Positions 36,400 through 46,993 are shown, counted from the stretch's first letter. The stretch: DNA of 64,000 nt from Klenkia taihuensis (GCF_900112525.1 NZ_FOMD01000001.1:1054001-1118000); one strand, 5' to 3'. Notes: generated from the sequence alone by a model not told the origin. Numbers and translations are program-made.

Positions 36400-37638
36400 G
36401 TGCTGGGTGCCCGCTGTGCGTGGAGGTCGGTGGTCGCGCTGGGCGCGGCCGCGCTGCTGGCGGGCTGCACCAGCTCGGTCGAGGGGACGGCCAGCCCGGC
36501 CCCCACGTCGGCCGCACCCACCAGCAGCTCGGCGGCCACCGGCACGAGCGCGGCGCCCACCGGCCAGGTCACCCCGGCCCCCGAGGTCGGCCCGGGCACC
36601 GGCGCCGAGGCGCGCCGCATCGCCGCGGTCAGCTCCCTGGTCACCACCACCAGCCCCGAGCGGACCGAGTCCTGCTTCCCGAGCGGCCCGTTCGGATCCG
36701 GCAGCAGCGTCGACGGCCTCTACTTCGGCGACGGCCGGGTCGGCCAGGAGCTCGACCGCTGGGGCTTCGTGGCCGGCTGGGGCAACTGCGCGCAGGACGC
36801 CGCGAACAACGGCACGCTGATCCTGGTCTCGGAGATGAGCGACCCCGACTCCGCCGTGGCGGCCGCGGAGACGCTCAACGGGATCTCCCTGGAGCTGGGC
36901 AGCGGTGACTACGAGCCGCTCGAGCTGCCCGACCTGGGCGTGACCGGGGCGCTGTCGACCGGCGGCTCGGACTCCGCGGGCGCCCCCACCGAGACCGTGC
37001 AGGTGTGGGTGCCCAGCGGCCGGATGCTGGCCTACGCCTACCTCGACGCCCCCTCCGGCGGCGGAGCCGACCTGGCCACCCGGCAGCTCACCGACCAGCT
37101 GGCCCTGCTGCAGGGCTTCCAGCCCACCCCGCAGGACCAGGTGCCCTCCCTGCCCACCGACCCGCTGGGCCTGGCCCCGTTCGCGCTCCAGACCCCCGGC
37201 GACAACACCCGCTTCACCGGCTCCTACGACCTGGAGGGCTACCTGCGGCTGGCCATCGACCCGGTCGCGGAGCGCCAGCTGCTCAGCGCCAACGGGTTCG
37301 CCGGCTCGTTCTACCGCACCTCCTACGACGAGGAGGCGGGCCTGGACTACGCGGTGTCGCTGTACACCTTCCCGACGTCGGAGCAGACCAACGCGGTCTA
37401 CAACGGGTTCGCCCAGCTGGAGGCCACCGCCTTCGGCGGCACCGGGTTCGACCTCCCGGCCATCCCCGAGGCGCCCTGCTTCGCCTTCGACAACGGCGGC
37501 GGCAGCTTCTACCAGCGCTGCTACGTCGGCTACGGCAGCTACCTGGCCAGCATCGACGTCCTGGGTCTGGACGCCGCCGACGACTACACCCAGATGAACG
37601 CCCTGCTGCCGCAGCAGCGGGACCTCATCGACGGCTGA
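36400..37638 (+). CDS. Secreted lipoprotein of unknown function
   Basis: A 412-aa protein with an N-terminal signal (WRSVVALGAAALLAGC) and lipobox Cys23, followed by a low-complexity Ala, Thr, Pro and Ser linker to residue 70. The mature part resembles the actinobacterial lipoproteins of the DUF7373 type, which have two similar domains; paired cysteines occur in CFPS, WGNCAQD, CFAFD and RCYVG. I do not know its role. Anchored at the outer face of the membrane. Confidence 0.7.
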   Translation: MLGARCAWRSVVALGAAALLAGCTSSVEGTASPAPTSAAPTSSSAATGTSAAPTGQVTPAPEVGPGTGAEARRIAAVSSLVTTTSPERTESCFPSGPFGSGSSVDGLYFGDGRVGQELDRWGFVAGWGNCAQDAANNGTLILVSEMSDPDSAVAAAETLNGISLELGSGDYEPLELPDLGVTGALSTGGSDSAGAPTETVQVWVPSGRMLAYAYLDAPSGGGADLATRQLTDQLALLQGFQPTPQDQVPSLPTDPLGLAPFALQTPGDNTRFTGSYDLEGYLRLAIDPVAERQLLSANGFAGSFYRTSYDEEAGLDYAVSLYTFPTSEQTNAVYNGFAQLEATAFGGTGFDLPAIPEAPCFAFDNGGGSFYQRCYVGYGSYLASIDVLGLDAADDYTQMNALLPQQRDLIDG

Positions 37639-37660
37639 CCGGCCCGGCCCGGCCGGCTGG

Positions 37661-37666
37661 TATCGT
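37661..37666 (+). promoter_or_regulatory. Probable -10 box of rplM-rpsI
   Basis: TATCGT identical to the rpsL -10. CTGACC at 37635-37640 could be a -35, though the 20-nt spacer is long. It would give a leader of about 105 nt before rplM. Confidence 0.5.
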
Positions 37667-37776
37667 CGTCCGCTGGCGCGCACCGTCGGCTGGTGCCCGC
37701 GCGCCGTCACCACGTCTCCCGTGCTCGGTGAGGCGAACCCACCAGCCACCCCGACGACGAGGAAGTGGGCATACCC

Positions 37777-38220
37777 GTGCGCACGTACACCCCCAAGCCC
37801 GGTGACATCACCCGGGCCTGGCACGTCATCGACGCCACCGACGTGGTGCTCGGTCGACTGGCCAGCCAGACCGCGCAGCTGCTGCGCGGCAAGCACAAGC
37901 CGCAGTTCGCCCCGCACGTGGACGCCGGCGACTTCGTCGTCGTCATCAACGCGGGCAAGATCGCCCTCACCGGCTCCAAGCGCGACGTCAAGACCGCCTA
38001 CCGGCACTCGGGCTACCCGGGTGGCCTCAAGGCCATCAACGTCGGCGACGAGCTGAAGACCCGCCCCGACCGCGTCGTCGAGCGCGCCGTCAAGGGCATG
38101 CTGCCGCACAACTCGCTGGGCCGGCAGATGCTCTCCAAGCTCAAGGTCTACGCCGGGCCCGAGCACCCGCACGCCGCCCAGCAGCCCCAGACCTTCGAGA
38201 TCAAGCAGGTGTCCCAGTGA
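37777..38220 (+). CDS. rplM: 50S ribosomal protein L13
   Basis: Protein uL13 (147 aa). Starts [21 protein letters not shown] and has HSGYPGGLK and the [14 protein letters not shown] segment. GTG 37777 was preferred to GTG 37765 because the family starts with MRTYTPK and GAGGAAG lies upstream. Overlaps rpsI by 4 nt. Confidence 0.98.
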   Translation: MRTYTPKPGDITRAWHVIDATDVVLGRLASQTAQLLRGKHKPQFAPHVDAGDFVVVINAGKIALTGSKRDVKTAYRHSGYPGGLKAINVGDELKTRPDRVVERAVKGMLPHNSLGRQMLSKLKVYAGPEHPHAAQQPQTFEIKQVSQ

Positions 38221-38645
38221 CCACGCCCCTGACGGCGCAGAACGTGACCGACGCCGACGGCCGCCCCGTGCAGACCGTGGGCCGGCGCAAGGAGGCCATC
38301 GTCCGGGTGCGCCTGCTGCCCGGCACCGGCCAGTTCCGGCTCAACGGCCGCACCCTCGAGGACTACTTCCCCAACAAGGTGCACCAGCAGCTCATCCGTG
38401 AGCCCCTGGTCATCCTGGAGAAGGGCGAGACCTACGACGTCGTCGGCCTGCTCAAGGGCGGCGGCGTGACCGGCCAGGCCGGTGCGCTGCGCCTGGCCAT
38501 CGCCCGCGCGCTGATCGAGGTCGAGCCCGAGGACCGTCCGGCCCTCAAGCGCGCCGGCTTCCTCACCCGCGACGCCCGCGTCACCGAGCGCAAGAAGTAC
38601 GGGCTGAAGAAGGCCCGCAAGGCGCCCCAGTACTCCAAGCGCTGA
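38217..38645 (+). CDS. rpsI: 30S ribosomal protein S9
   Basis: Protein uS9 (142 aa), whose C-terminal Arg or Lys-Arg tail touches P-site tRNA. The core runs from [17 protein letters not shown] to [17 protein letters not shown] start overlaps rplM by 4 nt. glmM follows after 11 nt. Confidence 0.99.
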   Translation: MTTPLTAQNVTDADGRPVQTVGRRKEAIVRVRLLPGTGQFRLNGRTLEDYFPNKVHQQLIREPLVILEKGETYDVVGLLKGGGVTGQAGALRLAIARALIEVEPEDRPALKRAGFLTRDARVTERKKYGLKKARKAPQYSKR

Positions 38646-38656
38646 CCGGGTCGTCC

Positions 38657-40000
38657 GTGGGTCGCCTCTTCGGCACCGACGGCGTCCGGGGCCGGGCCAA
38701 CGCCGACCTCACGCCGGAGTTGGCCCTCTCGGTGGCACGCGCTGCCGCCGGCGTGCTGGCCGACCGCGACGGGACGCACCGTCCCGTCGCGGTCGTCGGC
38801 CGCGACCCCCGCGCGAGCGGGGAGATGCTCGAGGCCGCGGTCGTCGCGGGCCTCACCAGCGCCGGCGCCGAGGTGCTGCGGGTGGGTGTGCTGCCCACCC
38901 CGGCCGTCGCCCACCTCACCGCCGCGCTGGACGCCGACCTGGGCGTCATGCTCTCGGCGAGCCACAACCCGATGCCCGACAACGGCATCAAGCTCTTCTC
39001 CCGCGGTGGGCACAAGCTGCCCGACGCGGTCGAGGCCGCGGTCGAGCGCGGCGTCCTCGCCGGCCCCGACGGCGCCGGCCACCGGCCCACCGGCCGCGAC
39101 GTCGGCCGGGTGCGGGACGTCGCCGACGCCGGTGCCCGCTACGCCGACCACCTGCTGGCCGCCGTCCCCGGCCCCCTGGCCGGCGTGAGCGTGGTCGTGG
39201 ACTGCGCGCACGGCGCGGCCAGTGCCCTGGCACCGGAGGTCTACCGCCGCGCCGGGGCCACGGTGCACGTCATCGGTGCCGAGCCCGACGGCTGGAACAT
39301 CAACGACGGCGTCGGCTCCACCCACCTCGGTCCCGTGCGCGACGCCGTCCGCGAGACCGGCGCCGACCTGGGCCTGGCCCACGACGGCGACGCCGACCGC
39401 TGCCTGGCGGTCACCGCCGGCGGCGACGTCGTCGACGGCGACGGCATCCTGGCCGTCTGCGCCCTCGGCCTGCACGAGGCCGGCCGGCTCACCGGCGACA
39501 CGGTCGTGGCCACCGTGATGAGCAACCTGGGCTTCCACCACACGATGCGCGACGCCGGCATCGCCGTGGCCACCACCGCGGTGGGCGACCGGTACGTGCT
39601 GGAGACCCTGCGCACCCGCGGGCTGTCCCTGGGCGGGGAGCAGAGCGGCCACCTGGTCTTCCTCGACCACGCCACCACCGGCGACGGCCTGCTCACCGGG
39701 CTCATGCTGATGGGGCGCATGGCCGCCACCGGGTCGTCGCTGGCCGAGCTGGCCGCCGTCGTCCGCAAGCTGCCCCAGGTGCTGGTCAACGTGCCGGTCG
39801 CCGACCGGATCGCGGTCAGCGAGAGCGACGACGTCGCCCGCGCGGTGAACGCGGTCGAGGAGGAGCTCGGCGAGGCCGGTCGGGTGCTGCTGCGCCCCTC
39901 GGGCACCGAGCAGCTGGTCCGGGTGATGGTCGAGGCGCCCACCCAGGAGCAGGCCGACGAGGTCGCCCGGCGGCTGGCCGAGGTCGTCGCCGCCGTCTGA
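38657..40000 (+). CDS. glmM: Phosphoglucosamine mutase
   Basis: Converts glucosamine 6-phosphate into the 1-phosphate for UDP-GlcNAc and cell wall synthesis (447 aa). Starts [12 protein letters not shown]; the phosphorylated serine is Ser102 in [11 protein letters not shown]; the metal loop DGDADRC and the C-terminal [14 protein letters not shown] are intact. Placed right after rpsI and before glmS, so the two hexosamine enzymes are neighbours. Confidence 0.98.
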   Translation: MGRLFGTDGVRGRANADLTPELALSVARAAAGVLADRDGTHRPVAVVGRDPRASGEMLEAAVVAGLTSAGAEVLRVGVLPTPAVAHLTAALDADLGVMLSASHNPMPDNGIKLFSRGGHKLPDAVEAAVERGVLAGPDGAGHRPTGRDVGRVRDVADAGARYADHLLAAVPGPLAGVSVVVDCAHGAASALAPEVYRRAGATVHVIGAEPDGWNINDGVGSTHLGPVRDAVRETGADLGLAHDGDADRCLAVTAGGDVVDGDGILAVCALGLHEAGRLTGDTVVATVMSNLGFHHTMRDAGIAVATTAVGDRYVLETLRTRGLSLGGEQSGHLVFLDHATTGDGLLTGLMLMGRMAATGSSLAELAAVVRKLPQVLVNVPVADRIAVSESDDVARAVNAVEEELGEAGRVLLRPSGTEQLVRVMVEAPTQEQADEVARRLAEVVAAV

Positions 40001-40029
40001 GACGGCACCGCGCCGGAGCCGGGGCAACG

Positions 40030-40035
40030 TATCGT
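40030..40035 (+). promoter_or_regulatory. Leaderless-type -10 box of glmS
   Basis: TATCGT ends 8 nt before the glmS ATG and there is no ribosome site. This promoter would let glmS and the genes after it be expressed apart from rplM-rpsI-glmM. Confidence 0.55.
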
Positions 40036-40043
40036 CGGTCCCC

Positions 40044-41906
40044 ATGTGCGGCATCGTGGGGTACGTCGGTCCTCAGAACGCGTTGGACGTCGTCCTGGAG
40101 GGCCTGCGGCGGTTGGAGTACCGCGGGTACGACTCCGCCGGCGTCGCGGTCCTGGCCGGCGGCGAGCTGTCCTTCGCCAAGAAGGCCGGCAAGGTCGCGA
40201 ACCTGGAGAAGGAGCTCGCCGAGCGGGCCCTCCCGCCGGCCACCATCGGCATCGGGCACACCCGCTGGGCCACCCACGGCGGCCCCACCGACCGCAACGC
40301 GCACCCGCACCTGTCCGCCGACGGCACCGTGGCGGTCATCCACAACGGGATCATCGAGAACTTCGCCGCGCTGCGCGCCGAGGTCGAGGCCACCGGCGTC
40401 GAGTTCGCCTCCGAGACCGACACCGAGGTCGTCGCGCACCTGCTGGCCGCGGTCTACCCAACCATCGCCGAGGGCGAGGGACGCCTGGCCGAGGCGATGC
40501 GCCAGGTGTCCCGCCGGCTGGAGGGCGCGTTCACCCTGGTGGCCAGCCACGCCGCCGAGCCCGACACCCTGGTCGCCTCCCGCCGCAACTCCCCGTTGGT
40601 CGCCGGGGTCGGGGACGGCGAGTACTTCCTGGGCTCGGACGTGGCGGCCTTCATCGGCCACACCCGCAACGCCCTCGAGCTCGGCCAGGACCAGGTCGTG
40701 GAGCTCGACCGCGCCCGGGGTGTCACCGTCACCGACTTCGCCGGCAACCGCGTCGAGCCCACCGCCTACACCGTCGACTGGGAGGCCGAGGCCGCGGGCA
40801 AGGCCGGCTACGACTGGTTCATGCTCAAGGAGATCGACGAGCAGCCGCAGGCCGTCGCCGACACCCTGCTCGGCCGACTCGGCAACCGCGGCGAGATCGT
40901 GCTCGACGAGGTGCGCATCTCCGACGAGGACCTGCGCGGCATCACGAAGATCTTCGTCATCGCCTGCGGCACCGCCTACCACGCCGGGCTGATCGCCAAG
41001 TACGCCATCGAGCACTGGACCCGCATCCCCGTCGAGGTGGAGCTGGCCAGCGAGTTCCGCTACCGCGACCCGGTGCTGGACCGCTCCACGCTGGTCGTGG
41101 TCATCTCCCAGTCCGGCGAGACGATGGACACCCTCATGGCGCTGCGGCACGCCAAGGAGCAGCAGGCCCGGGTGCTGGCGATCTGCAACGCCAACGGGTC
41201 GACCATCCCGCGCGAGTCCGACGCGGTCCTCTACACCCGGGCCGGACCCGAGGTCGCGGTCGCCTCCACCAAGGGCTTCCTCACCCAGGTGGTGGCCTGC
41301 TACCTGGTCGGGCTCTTCCTGGCCCAGGTGCGCGGGCTGAAGTACGAGGACGAGGTGGCCGCCGTGGTCGCCGAGCTGCGCAAGCTGCCCGACCAGGTGC
41401 GCGAGGTGCTGGCCGGGATGGACGAGGTCCGCGAGCTGGGCCGGTCGCTGGCCACCGAGTCGACCCTGCTGTTCCTGGGCCGGCACGTGGGCTACCCGGT
41501 GGCCCTGGAGGGCGCGCTCAAGCTCAAGGAGCTGGCCTACATCCACGCCGAGGGCTTCGCCGCCGGCGAGCTCAAGCACGGCTCGATCGCGCTGATCGGC
41601 GACGGCACGCCGGTGGTGGTCATCGCGCCGTCGCCGCACGGCCGGGAGTCGCTGCACGGCAAGGTGGTGTCCAACATCCAGGAGGTCCGGGCCCGCGGGG
41701 CGCGCACCATCGTGATCGCCGAGGAGGGCGACGACGACGTGCTGCCCTACGCCGACCACGTCATCCGGGTGCCGCGCACGCCGACCCTGCTGGCGCCGGT
41801 GGTCACCACCGTGCCGCTGCAGATCCTGGCCTGCGAGATCGCCGACACCCGGGGCCTGGACGTGGACATGCCCCGCAACCTGGCCAAGAGCGTGACCGTG
41901 GAGTGA
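40044..41906 (+). CDS. glmS: Glutamine-fructose-6-phosphate aminotransferase (isomerizing)
   Basis: Makes glucosamine 6-phosphate from fructose 6-phosphate and glutamine (620 aa). Cys2 in MCGIVGYVG is the glutaminase nucleophile. Two SIS domains follow, with ACGTAYHAG and SQSGETMDT, and the C-terminal [13 protein letters not shown]. No glmS ribozyme is seen upstream. Overlaps acpS by 4 nt. Confidence 0.98.
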   Translation: MCGIVGYVGPQNALDVVLEGLRRLEYRGYDSAGVAVLAGGELSFAKKAGKVANLEKELAERALPPATIGIGHTRWATHGGPTDRNAHPHLSADGTVAVIHNGIIENFAALRAEVEATGVEFASETDTEVVAHLLAAVYPTIAEGEGRLAEAMRQVSRRLEGAFTLVASHAAEPDTLVASRRNSPLVAGVGDGEYFLGSDVAAFIGHTRNALELGQDQVVELDRARGVTVTDFAGNRVEPTAYTVDWEAEAAGKAGYDWFMLKEIDEQPQAVADTLLGRLGNRGEIVLDEVRISDEDLRGITKIFVIACGTAYHAGLIAKYAIEHWTRIPVEVELASEFRYRDPVLDRSTLVVVISQSGETMDTLMALRHAKEQQARVLAICNANGSTIPRESDAVLYTRAGPEVAVASTKGFLTQVVACYLVGLFLAQVRGLKYEDEVAAVVAELRKLPDQVREVLAGMDEVRELGRSLATESTLLFLGRHVGYPVALEGALKLKELAYIHAEGFAAGELKHGSIALIGDGTPVVVIAPSPHGRESLHGKVVSNIQEVRARGARTIVIAEEGDDDVLPYADHVIRVPRTPTLLAPVVTTVPLQILACEIADTRGLDVDMPRNLAKSVTVE

Positions 41907-42277
41907 TCGTCGGCGTGGGGATCGACGTGTGCCCGGTGGAGCGGTTCGCCGCGTCGCTGACGCGCACGCCGGGCCTGCGCGACCGGCTGTTCACCGCCGC
42001 CGAGCAGGTCACCCCGTCCGGCGCGCCGCGCACCGGGGAGTCCCTCGCCGCGCGGTTCGCCGCCAAGGAGGCGCTGGCCAAGGCGCTGGGCGCGCCCGGT
42101 GACCTGCACTGGCACGACGCCGAGGTCACCGTCGGCGAGCACGGCCGGCCGCTGCTCACCGTCCGCGGCACCGTCGCCGCCCGCGCCGCCGAGCTCGGCG
42201 TCACCGGCTGGCACGTGTCGTTGAGCCACGACGGGGGCATCGCCTCCGCCGTGGTGATCGCGGAGGGCGGGGCGTGA
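41903..42277 (+). CDS. acpS: Holo-[acyl-carrier-protein] synthase
   Basis: Transfers phosphopantetheine from CoA onto acyl carrier protein (124 aa). The [14 protein letters not shown] start and [14 protein letters not shown] motif, with metal-binding Asp and Glu, are typical. GTG start overlaps glmS; the end overlaps nnr by 4 nt. Confidence 0.96.
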   Translation: MIVGVGIDVCPVERFAASLTRTPGLRDRLFTAAEQVTPSGAPRTGESLAARFAAKEALAKALGAPGDLHWHDAEVTVGEHGRPLLTVRGTVAARAAELGVTGWHVSLSHDGGIASAVVIAEGGA

Positions 42278-43707
42278 CCGGCCTGTACACGGCCGACCAG
42301 GTGCGGACGGCGGAGGAGCCGGTGCTGGCGCGGACGCCGGGCGGTGCGCTCATGCAGCGCGCCGCCACCGGCCTGGCCACCGCCTGCCTCCGGCTGGTCG
42401 GCCGGGCCGTCGGCGTGCGGGTGACCCTGCTCGTCGGCGCGGGCGACAACGGCGGCGACGCCCTGTGGGCGGGCGCGGCGCTGGCCGGTCGCGGCGCCGC
42501 CGTGACCGCGCTGCTGCTGGACCCCGGCCGCGCGCACGCCGCCGGCCTGGCCGCCCTGCGCCGGGCCGGGGGCCGGGTGGTCACCGACGCCGCCGCGGCC
42601 GGGCTGGGGCGGGCCGACCTCGTCCTGGACGGCATCACCGGCATCGGCGGCCGGGGCGGGCTGCGCCCGGCGGCGGCCGACGCGGTCGCGCGGGCGGTCG
42701 CCGGCCCCGGCCTGCTGGTGGCCGTGGACGTGCCCAGCGGGGTGGACGCCGACACCGGGGCGGTCGAGGGCGAGGCCTTCCCCGCCCAGCACACGGTGAC
42801 CTTCGGCGCGGTCAAGGTCGGGCTGGTCGTGGGGGAGGGGCGCGGGCACGCCGGCGTCGTGCACCTGGTCGACCTGGGCCTGGACCTGCCCGCCCCGGCG
42901 GCGCGGCAGCTCACCGACGCCGACGTGGCCGCGCTGCTGCCCGACCCGGGCGCCGGCGACGACAAGTACTCGCAGGGCGTGGTCGGCGTGCACGCCGGCT
43001 CGGCCACCTACCCGGGGGCGGCCGTGCTGTGCACCGGCGCCGCGCTGCGCACCCGGCCGGGGCTGGTCCGCTACGCCGGCACCGCGGCCGACGGCGTGCG
43101 CGCCGCCTGGCCGGAGGCGATCGTCACCGACGGCCGGCCCGCCGACGCCGGCCGGGTGCAGGCCTGGGTGGTCGGGCCCGGTGGCGGCACCGACGACGAG
43201 GCGCGCAGCGTGCTGGCCGAGGTGCTGGCCACCGACCTGCCGGTCCTCGTCGACGCCGACGCCCTCACCCTGGTGTCCCGCGAGCCGCAGCTGGTCCGCG
43301 ACCGCACCGCCCCGACGGTGCTCACCCCGCACGACCGCGAGTTCACCCGGCTCGGCTTCGACCTGGGGGCCGACCGCGTCGGCGCCGCCCGGGCCGCGGC
43401 CGCCGCCCTCGGGGCCACGGTGCTGCTCAAGGGCGACGCGACCGTGGTCGCCGACGCCGACGGCACGGTGTTCGTCAACGGCACCGGCACGCCGTGGCTG
43501 GCCACCGCCGGCACCGGCGACGTGCTCAGCGGGGTCGTCGGGGCGCTGCTCGCCACCGGGCTGCCCGCCGTCGAGGCCGCCGCGGCGGGGGCGCACCTGC
43601 ACGGCCGCGCCGGCCAGCTCGCGGCGGCGGCCGGCCCGCTGATCGCCTCCGACGTCGTGGCGCACCTGCCCGCCGCCGTGCACCGGCTCACCGACCGGGT
43701 GCGCTGA
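42274..43707 (+). CDS. nnr: Bifunctional NAD(P)H-hydrate repair enzyme
   Basis: Repairs damaged NAD(P)H hydrates (477 aa). N-terminal epimerase domain (YjeF_N, residues 1-215) with [12 protein letters not shown]-terminal ADP- or ATP-dependent dehydratase (YjeF_C, ribokinase-like, residues 225-475) with [12 protein letters not shown] and [22 protein letters not shown] start, 4-nt overlap with acpS. Confidence 0.96.
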   Translation: MTGLYTADQVRTAEEPVLARTPGGALMQRAATGLATACLRLVGRAVGVRVTLLVGAGDNGGDALWAGAALAGRGAAVTALLLDPGRAHAAGLAALRRAGGRVVTDAAAAGLGRADLVLDGITGIGGRGGLRPAAADAVARAVAGPGLLVAVDVPSGVDADTGAVEGEAFPAQHTVTFGAVKVGLVVGEGRGHAGVVHLVDLGLDLPAPAARQLTDADVAALLPDPGAGDDKYSQGVVGVHAGSATYPGAAVLCTGAALRTRPGLVRYAGTAADGVRAAWPEAIVTDGRPADAGRVQAWVVGPGGGTDDEARSVLAEVLATDLPVLVDADALTLVSREPQLVRDRTAPTVLTPHDREFTRLGFDLGADRVGAARAAAAALGATVLLKGDATVVADADGTVFVNGTGTPWLATAGTGDVLSGVVGALLATGLPAVEAAAAGAHLHGRAGQLAAAAGPLIASDVVAHLPAAVHRLTDRVR

Positions 43708-43738
43708 CCCCGCCCGCCGGGCTGGGAAGATCGCCCGC

Positions 43739-44878
43739 GTGAGCCCGCAGAACCGTGCCGAGGTGGTCGTCGACCTCGACGCCATCGCCGCCAACACCGC
43801 CGTGCTGCGCGAGCGGGTGGGCCGCCCGCTGATGGCCGTGGTCAAGGCCGACGGCTACGGCCACGGCCTGGTGCCCGCGGCCCGCGCCGCGCTGGCCGGC
43901 GGTGCCGACGCGCTGGGCGTCACCGTCCTGGAGGAGGCCCTGGCGCTGCGCGCCGCTGGGGTCACCGCGCCGGTGCTGTCCTGGCAGCACGTCCCGGGCG
44001 CGGACTACGCCGCGGGCATCGCCGCCGACGTCGAGCTCTCGGTCAACGCCGGCTGGGCGCTGGCCGAGGTGGTCGACGCCGCCCGGGCCACCGGCCGCCC
44101 GGCCGCCGTCCAGCTGTTCGTGGACACCGGCCTCTCGCGCGAGGGCGCCACCCGGGAGGACTGGCCCGCCCTGGTGGAGGCCGCGGTGCGGGCCGAGGCC
44201 GACGGCGACGTCCGCGTCACCGGCCTGTGGAGCCACCTGGCCTACGCCGACGCGCCCACCCACCCCACCATCGCCGCCCAGGTCGCGGTCTTCGAGGAGG
44301 CGACCGCCCTGGCCCGCGGCGCCGGGCTGACCGACGCCCGGCGGCACCTGGCCAACTCCGCGGCCACCGTGGCGCTGCCGCACACCTGGTACGACATGGT
44401 CCGGCCTGGCGTCGCCGTCTACGGCCTGGACCCCCTCGGCGGCGACCCGGCCGACCAGGGGCTGCGCCCGGCGATGACGGTGCGCGCCCGCGTGGCGCTG
44501 ACCAAGCGGGTGCCCGCCGGGACCGGGGTGTCCTACGGGCACACGCACCACACGGCGGCCGCGGCGAACCTGGCGCTGGTCCCCGTGGGGTACGCCGACG
44601 GCGTGCCGCGGGCGGCCGGCAACCGCGCGCCCGTGCTGGCCGCCGGGGCCCGGCGCACCATCGCCGGGCGGGTCTGCATGGACCAGTTCGTGCTCGACCT
44701 CGGCGACGACGAGCTGGCACCGGGCGACGAGGTCGTGCTCTGGGGCCCCGGGGACGGCGGGGAGCCCACCGCGCAGGACTGGGCCGACGTGCTGGACACC
44801 ATCCACTACGAGCTGGTCACCCGCGTCGGCGGCCGGTTCGCGCGGGTCCACACCGGCACCGCGGGGGTGCCGGCGTGA
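43739..44878 (+). CDS. alr: Alanine racemase
   Basis: PLP enzyme making D-alanine for peptidoglycan (379 aa). PLP lysine is Lys36 in AVVKADGYGHG; the C-terminal domain has RVCMDQFVLDLGDD with the second catalytic tyrosine region (VSYGHTHH). GTG start. A GAAGAT box 7 nt ahead of it is a weak leaderless candidate. Overlaps the next gene by 4 nt. Confidence 0.97.
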   Translation: MSPQNRAEVVVDLDAIAANTAVLRERVGRPLMAVVKADGYGHGLVPAARAALAGGADALGVTVLEEALALRAAGVTAPVLSWQHVPGADYAAGIAADVELSVNAGWALAEVVDAARATGRPAAVQLFVDTGLSREGATREDWPALVEAAVRAEADGDVRVTGLWSHLAYADAPTHPTIAAQVAVFEEATALARGAGLTDARRHLANSAATVALPHTWYDMVRPGVAVYGLDPLGGDPADQGLRPAMTVRARVALTKRVPAGTGVSYGHTHHTAAAANLALVPVGYADGVPRAAGNRAPVLAAGARRTIAGRVCMDQFVLDLGDDELAPGDEVVLWGPGDGGEPTAQDWADVLDTIHYELVTRVGGRFARVHTGTAGVPA

Positions 44879-46044
44879 AGCACCCGCAGCCCCGCACCGT
44901 CGGCCTGGTCGGCGGCCTGCTCGGCCTGGCCGCCGCGGGCACCGCGGTCGGCGTGGCCGCCACCCGGGCGGCCTCCTCCCGGGTCCGGGCGGACAAGGTC
45001 GGGCCGGTGCCGGGCGCGCTGCCGCTGCCGCAGGTCGACATCACCGACCAGCCGGCCGAGGTGCAGCGCGCCGAGGACCCGCTGGGCGGGCGCTCCCGCC
45101 CGGCCGACCGCACCGCGCTGGTGCACACCACCGACGGCGTGCTGCTCGACGTCGAGGAGGTCGGCCCGGTCGACGCGCCGCTGACCGTGGTCTTCGTGCA
45201 CGGCTACACGCTGTCGATGGCCTCGTGGACCTTCCAGCGCCGCGACCTCGGCCGCGAGCTGGCCACCGGCAACGGGCACCGGCCCCGCGCGCGGCTGCTG
45301 TTCTACGACCAGCGGGGCCACGGCGGCTCCGGCCGCGGCGACTCCGAGCACTCCACCGTCGACCAGCTGGCCGAGGACCTGGTGGCGGTGCTCGACGCCC
45401 GGGTGCCGCGCGGCCCGGTCGTGCTGGCCGGGCACTCGATGGGCGGCATGACGGTGCTGCAGCTGGCCGCGCGCCGCCCCGACCTGTTCGGCGGGCGGGT
45501 GGCCGGCGTCGCCCTGGTGTCGACGTCGGCCGGCGGCCTGGAGGACCTCGACCTCGGCCTGCCCGGCGTGCTCACCCGGCTGCGGGCCGCGGTCTTCCCG
45601 GTGGCCGGCTTCGTCATGCGGCACCGGCCCGGCTTCGCCGAGTGGGTCCGCCGGTCGGCCGCCGACGTGGTCAGCTGGGCGACCAGGGCGCTGTCCTTCG
45701 CCCGCGACGACGTCGACCCGCGGCTGGTCGACTACGTCGACGCGATGATCGCCGGTACGCCCGTCGAGGTGATCGCCGAGTTCTACCCGGCCATCGTCGG
45801 CCTGGACGCCGAGGCCGCCATCGAGCCGCTGGCGCACATCCCGGTGCTGGTGCTCACCGGCGACGAGGACAAGCTGATCCCGCAGGGCCACAGCGACCGC
45901 ATCGTGGCCGAGCTGACCGCCGCGGGCGCCCGCGACCTGACCTACCGGGTGGTGCCGCACGCCGGGCACCTGGTGCTGCTGGAGGACCCCGACGCGGTGA
46001 CCGCCGCGCTCACCGACCTGGTGCGCCGGGTGACGGCCCGGTGA
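44875..46044 (+). CDS. Alpha/beta-fold hydrolase, membrane-anchored
   Basis: A 389-aa protein with one N-terminal hydrophobic helix (VGLVGGLLGLAAAGTAVGVAA) and then an alpha/beta hydrolase domain from residue 80. Oxyanion segment VFVHGYTLSM, nucleophile Ser in LAGHSMGGMT, Asp in LTGDEDKLIP and His in HAGHLVLLEDP. Such genes regularly sit between alr and tsaE in actinobacteria, but the substrate is unknown. Overlaps both neighbours by 4 nt. Confidence 0.85.
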   Translation: MKHPQPRTVGLVGGLLGLAAAGTAVGVAATRAASSRVRADKVGPVPGALPLPQVDITDQPAEVQRAEDPLGGRSRPADRTALVHTTDGVLLDVEEVGPVDAPLTVVFVHGYTLSMASWTFQRRDLGRELATGNGHRPRARLLFYDQRGHGGSGRGDSEHSTVDQLAEDLVAVLDARVPRGPVVLAGHSMGGMTVLQLAARRPDLFGGRVAGVALVSTSAGGLEDLDLGLPGVLTRLRAAVFPVAGFVMRHRPGFAEWVRRSAADVVSWATRALSFARDDVDPRLVDYVDAMIAGTPVEVIAEFYPAIVGLDAEAAIEPLAHIPVLVLTGDEDKLIPQGHSDRIVAELTAAGARDLTYRVVPHAGHLVLLEDPDAVTAALTDLVRRVTAR

Positions 46045-46982
46045 GGCGCTCCCTGCCCACGGTGGAGGACACCCGGGCCCTGGGTGCCGAGCTCGCCGGG
46101 CTGCTGCGCCCGGGCGACCTCGTGGTGCTGTCCGGGCCGCTGGGCGCGGGCAAGACCGCGCTCACCCAGGGCATCGGCGCCGGCCTCGGCGTCCCCGGCC
46201 CGGTCACCTCGCCGACGTTCGTGCTGGCCCGGGTGCACCGCGGTGGCCGGCTGCCGCTGGTGCACGTGGATGCCTACCGGCTGGGCTCCCTGCTCGACGT
46301 CGACGACCTGGACCTCGACGCCACCCTCGAGGAGTCGGTCACCGTCGTGGAGTGGGGGCACGGGCTGGTCGAGCAGCTCGCCGACGAGCACCTGGTGGTG
46401 GAGCTCGACCGGGACGCCGGCGACGACGTCCGCACGGCGACCCTGGTGCCGCACGGGCCCTCCTGGACCGTCCGGCTGCGCCCCACCCGCGAGCGCTCCT
46501 CGGTCCGCGTGCTGCTGGTCGACGACGCCGGCCGGGTGCTGCTGTTCCACGACAGCGACGCCGGCCTGGACCCGGTCGTCACCTGGTGGATGACCCCCGG
46601 CGGCGGCATCGACGACGGCGAGGACGACGTCACCGCCGTGGTCCGGGAGCTGGCCGAGGAGACGGGCCTGCAGGTCGACCCCGCGCAGGTGCGGGGCCCG
46701 CTGGCCCGGCGCCGGGTGCGGCACGGGTTCAGCGACGTGGTGGTCGACCAGCGCGACACGTTCTACGCCGTCCGGGTGCCCGCCTTCGAGGTCTCGGTCC
46801 TGGGCCACACCGAGGACGAGCAGCGCACGATCCTCGGCCACCGGTGGTGGACCCGCGAGGAGCTGGCCGGCACCGGTGAGACGGTCTACCCCGGCGACCT
46901 CCCCGCGCTGCTCGACCTGGCCGACGAGCCCGACCGCTGGCCGGTCGACCTGCCCGACGTCGACGAGTCCACGCTGCCCTGA
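46041..46982 (+). CDS. tsaE: TsaE ATPase fused to a C-terminal Nudix hydrolase domain
   Basis: A 313-aa two-domain protein. Residues 1-150 are TsaE, the ATPase of the tRNA t6A machinery: Walker A GPLGAGKT (32-39), TSPTF (56-60), HVDAYRL (75-81), and VEWG (103-106). Residues 155-313 are a Nudix domain with a complete Nudix box from Gly188 to Leu210 (Glu194, Arg202, Glu203, Glu206, Glu207). The frame is continuous. A GTG at 46509 (residue 157) could be an internal start, but it has no ribosome site. TsaE alone is about 150-170 aa in most bacteria. Overlaps the hydrolase gene by 4 nt. Confidence 0.92.
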   Translation: MRRSLPTVEDTRALGAELAGLLRPGDLVVLSGPLGAGKTALTQGIGAGLGVPGPVTSPTFVLARVHRGGRLPLVHVDAYRLGSLLDVDDLDLDATLEESVTVVEWGHGLVEQLADEHLVVELDRDAGDDVRTATLVPHGPSWTVRLRPTRERSSVRVLLVDDAGRVLLFHDSDAGLDPVVTWWMTPGGGIDDGEDDVTAVVRELAEETGLQVDPAQVRGPLARRRVRHGFSDVVVDQRDTFYAVRVPAFEVSVLGHTEDEQRTILGHRWWTREELAGTGETVYPGDLPALLDLADEPDRWPVDLPDVDESTLP

Positions 46983-46993
46983 CCGGGCCCGGC

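Noticed and set aside
39980-40043. A glmS ribozyme or riboswitch before glmS
   Set aside because: Only 43 nt separate glmM and glmS, and a leaderless promoter fits; the gap is too short for a ribozyme and there is no matching core.
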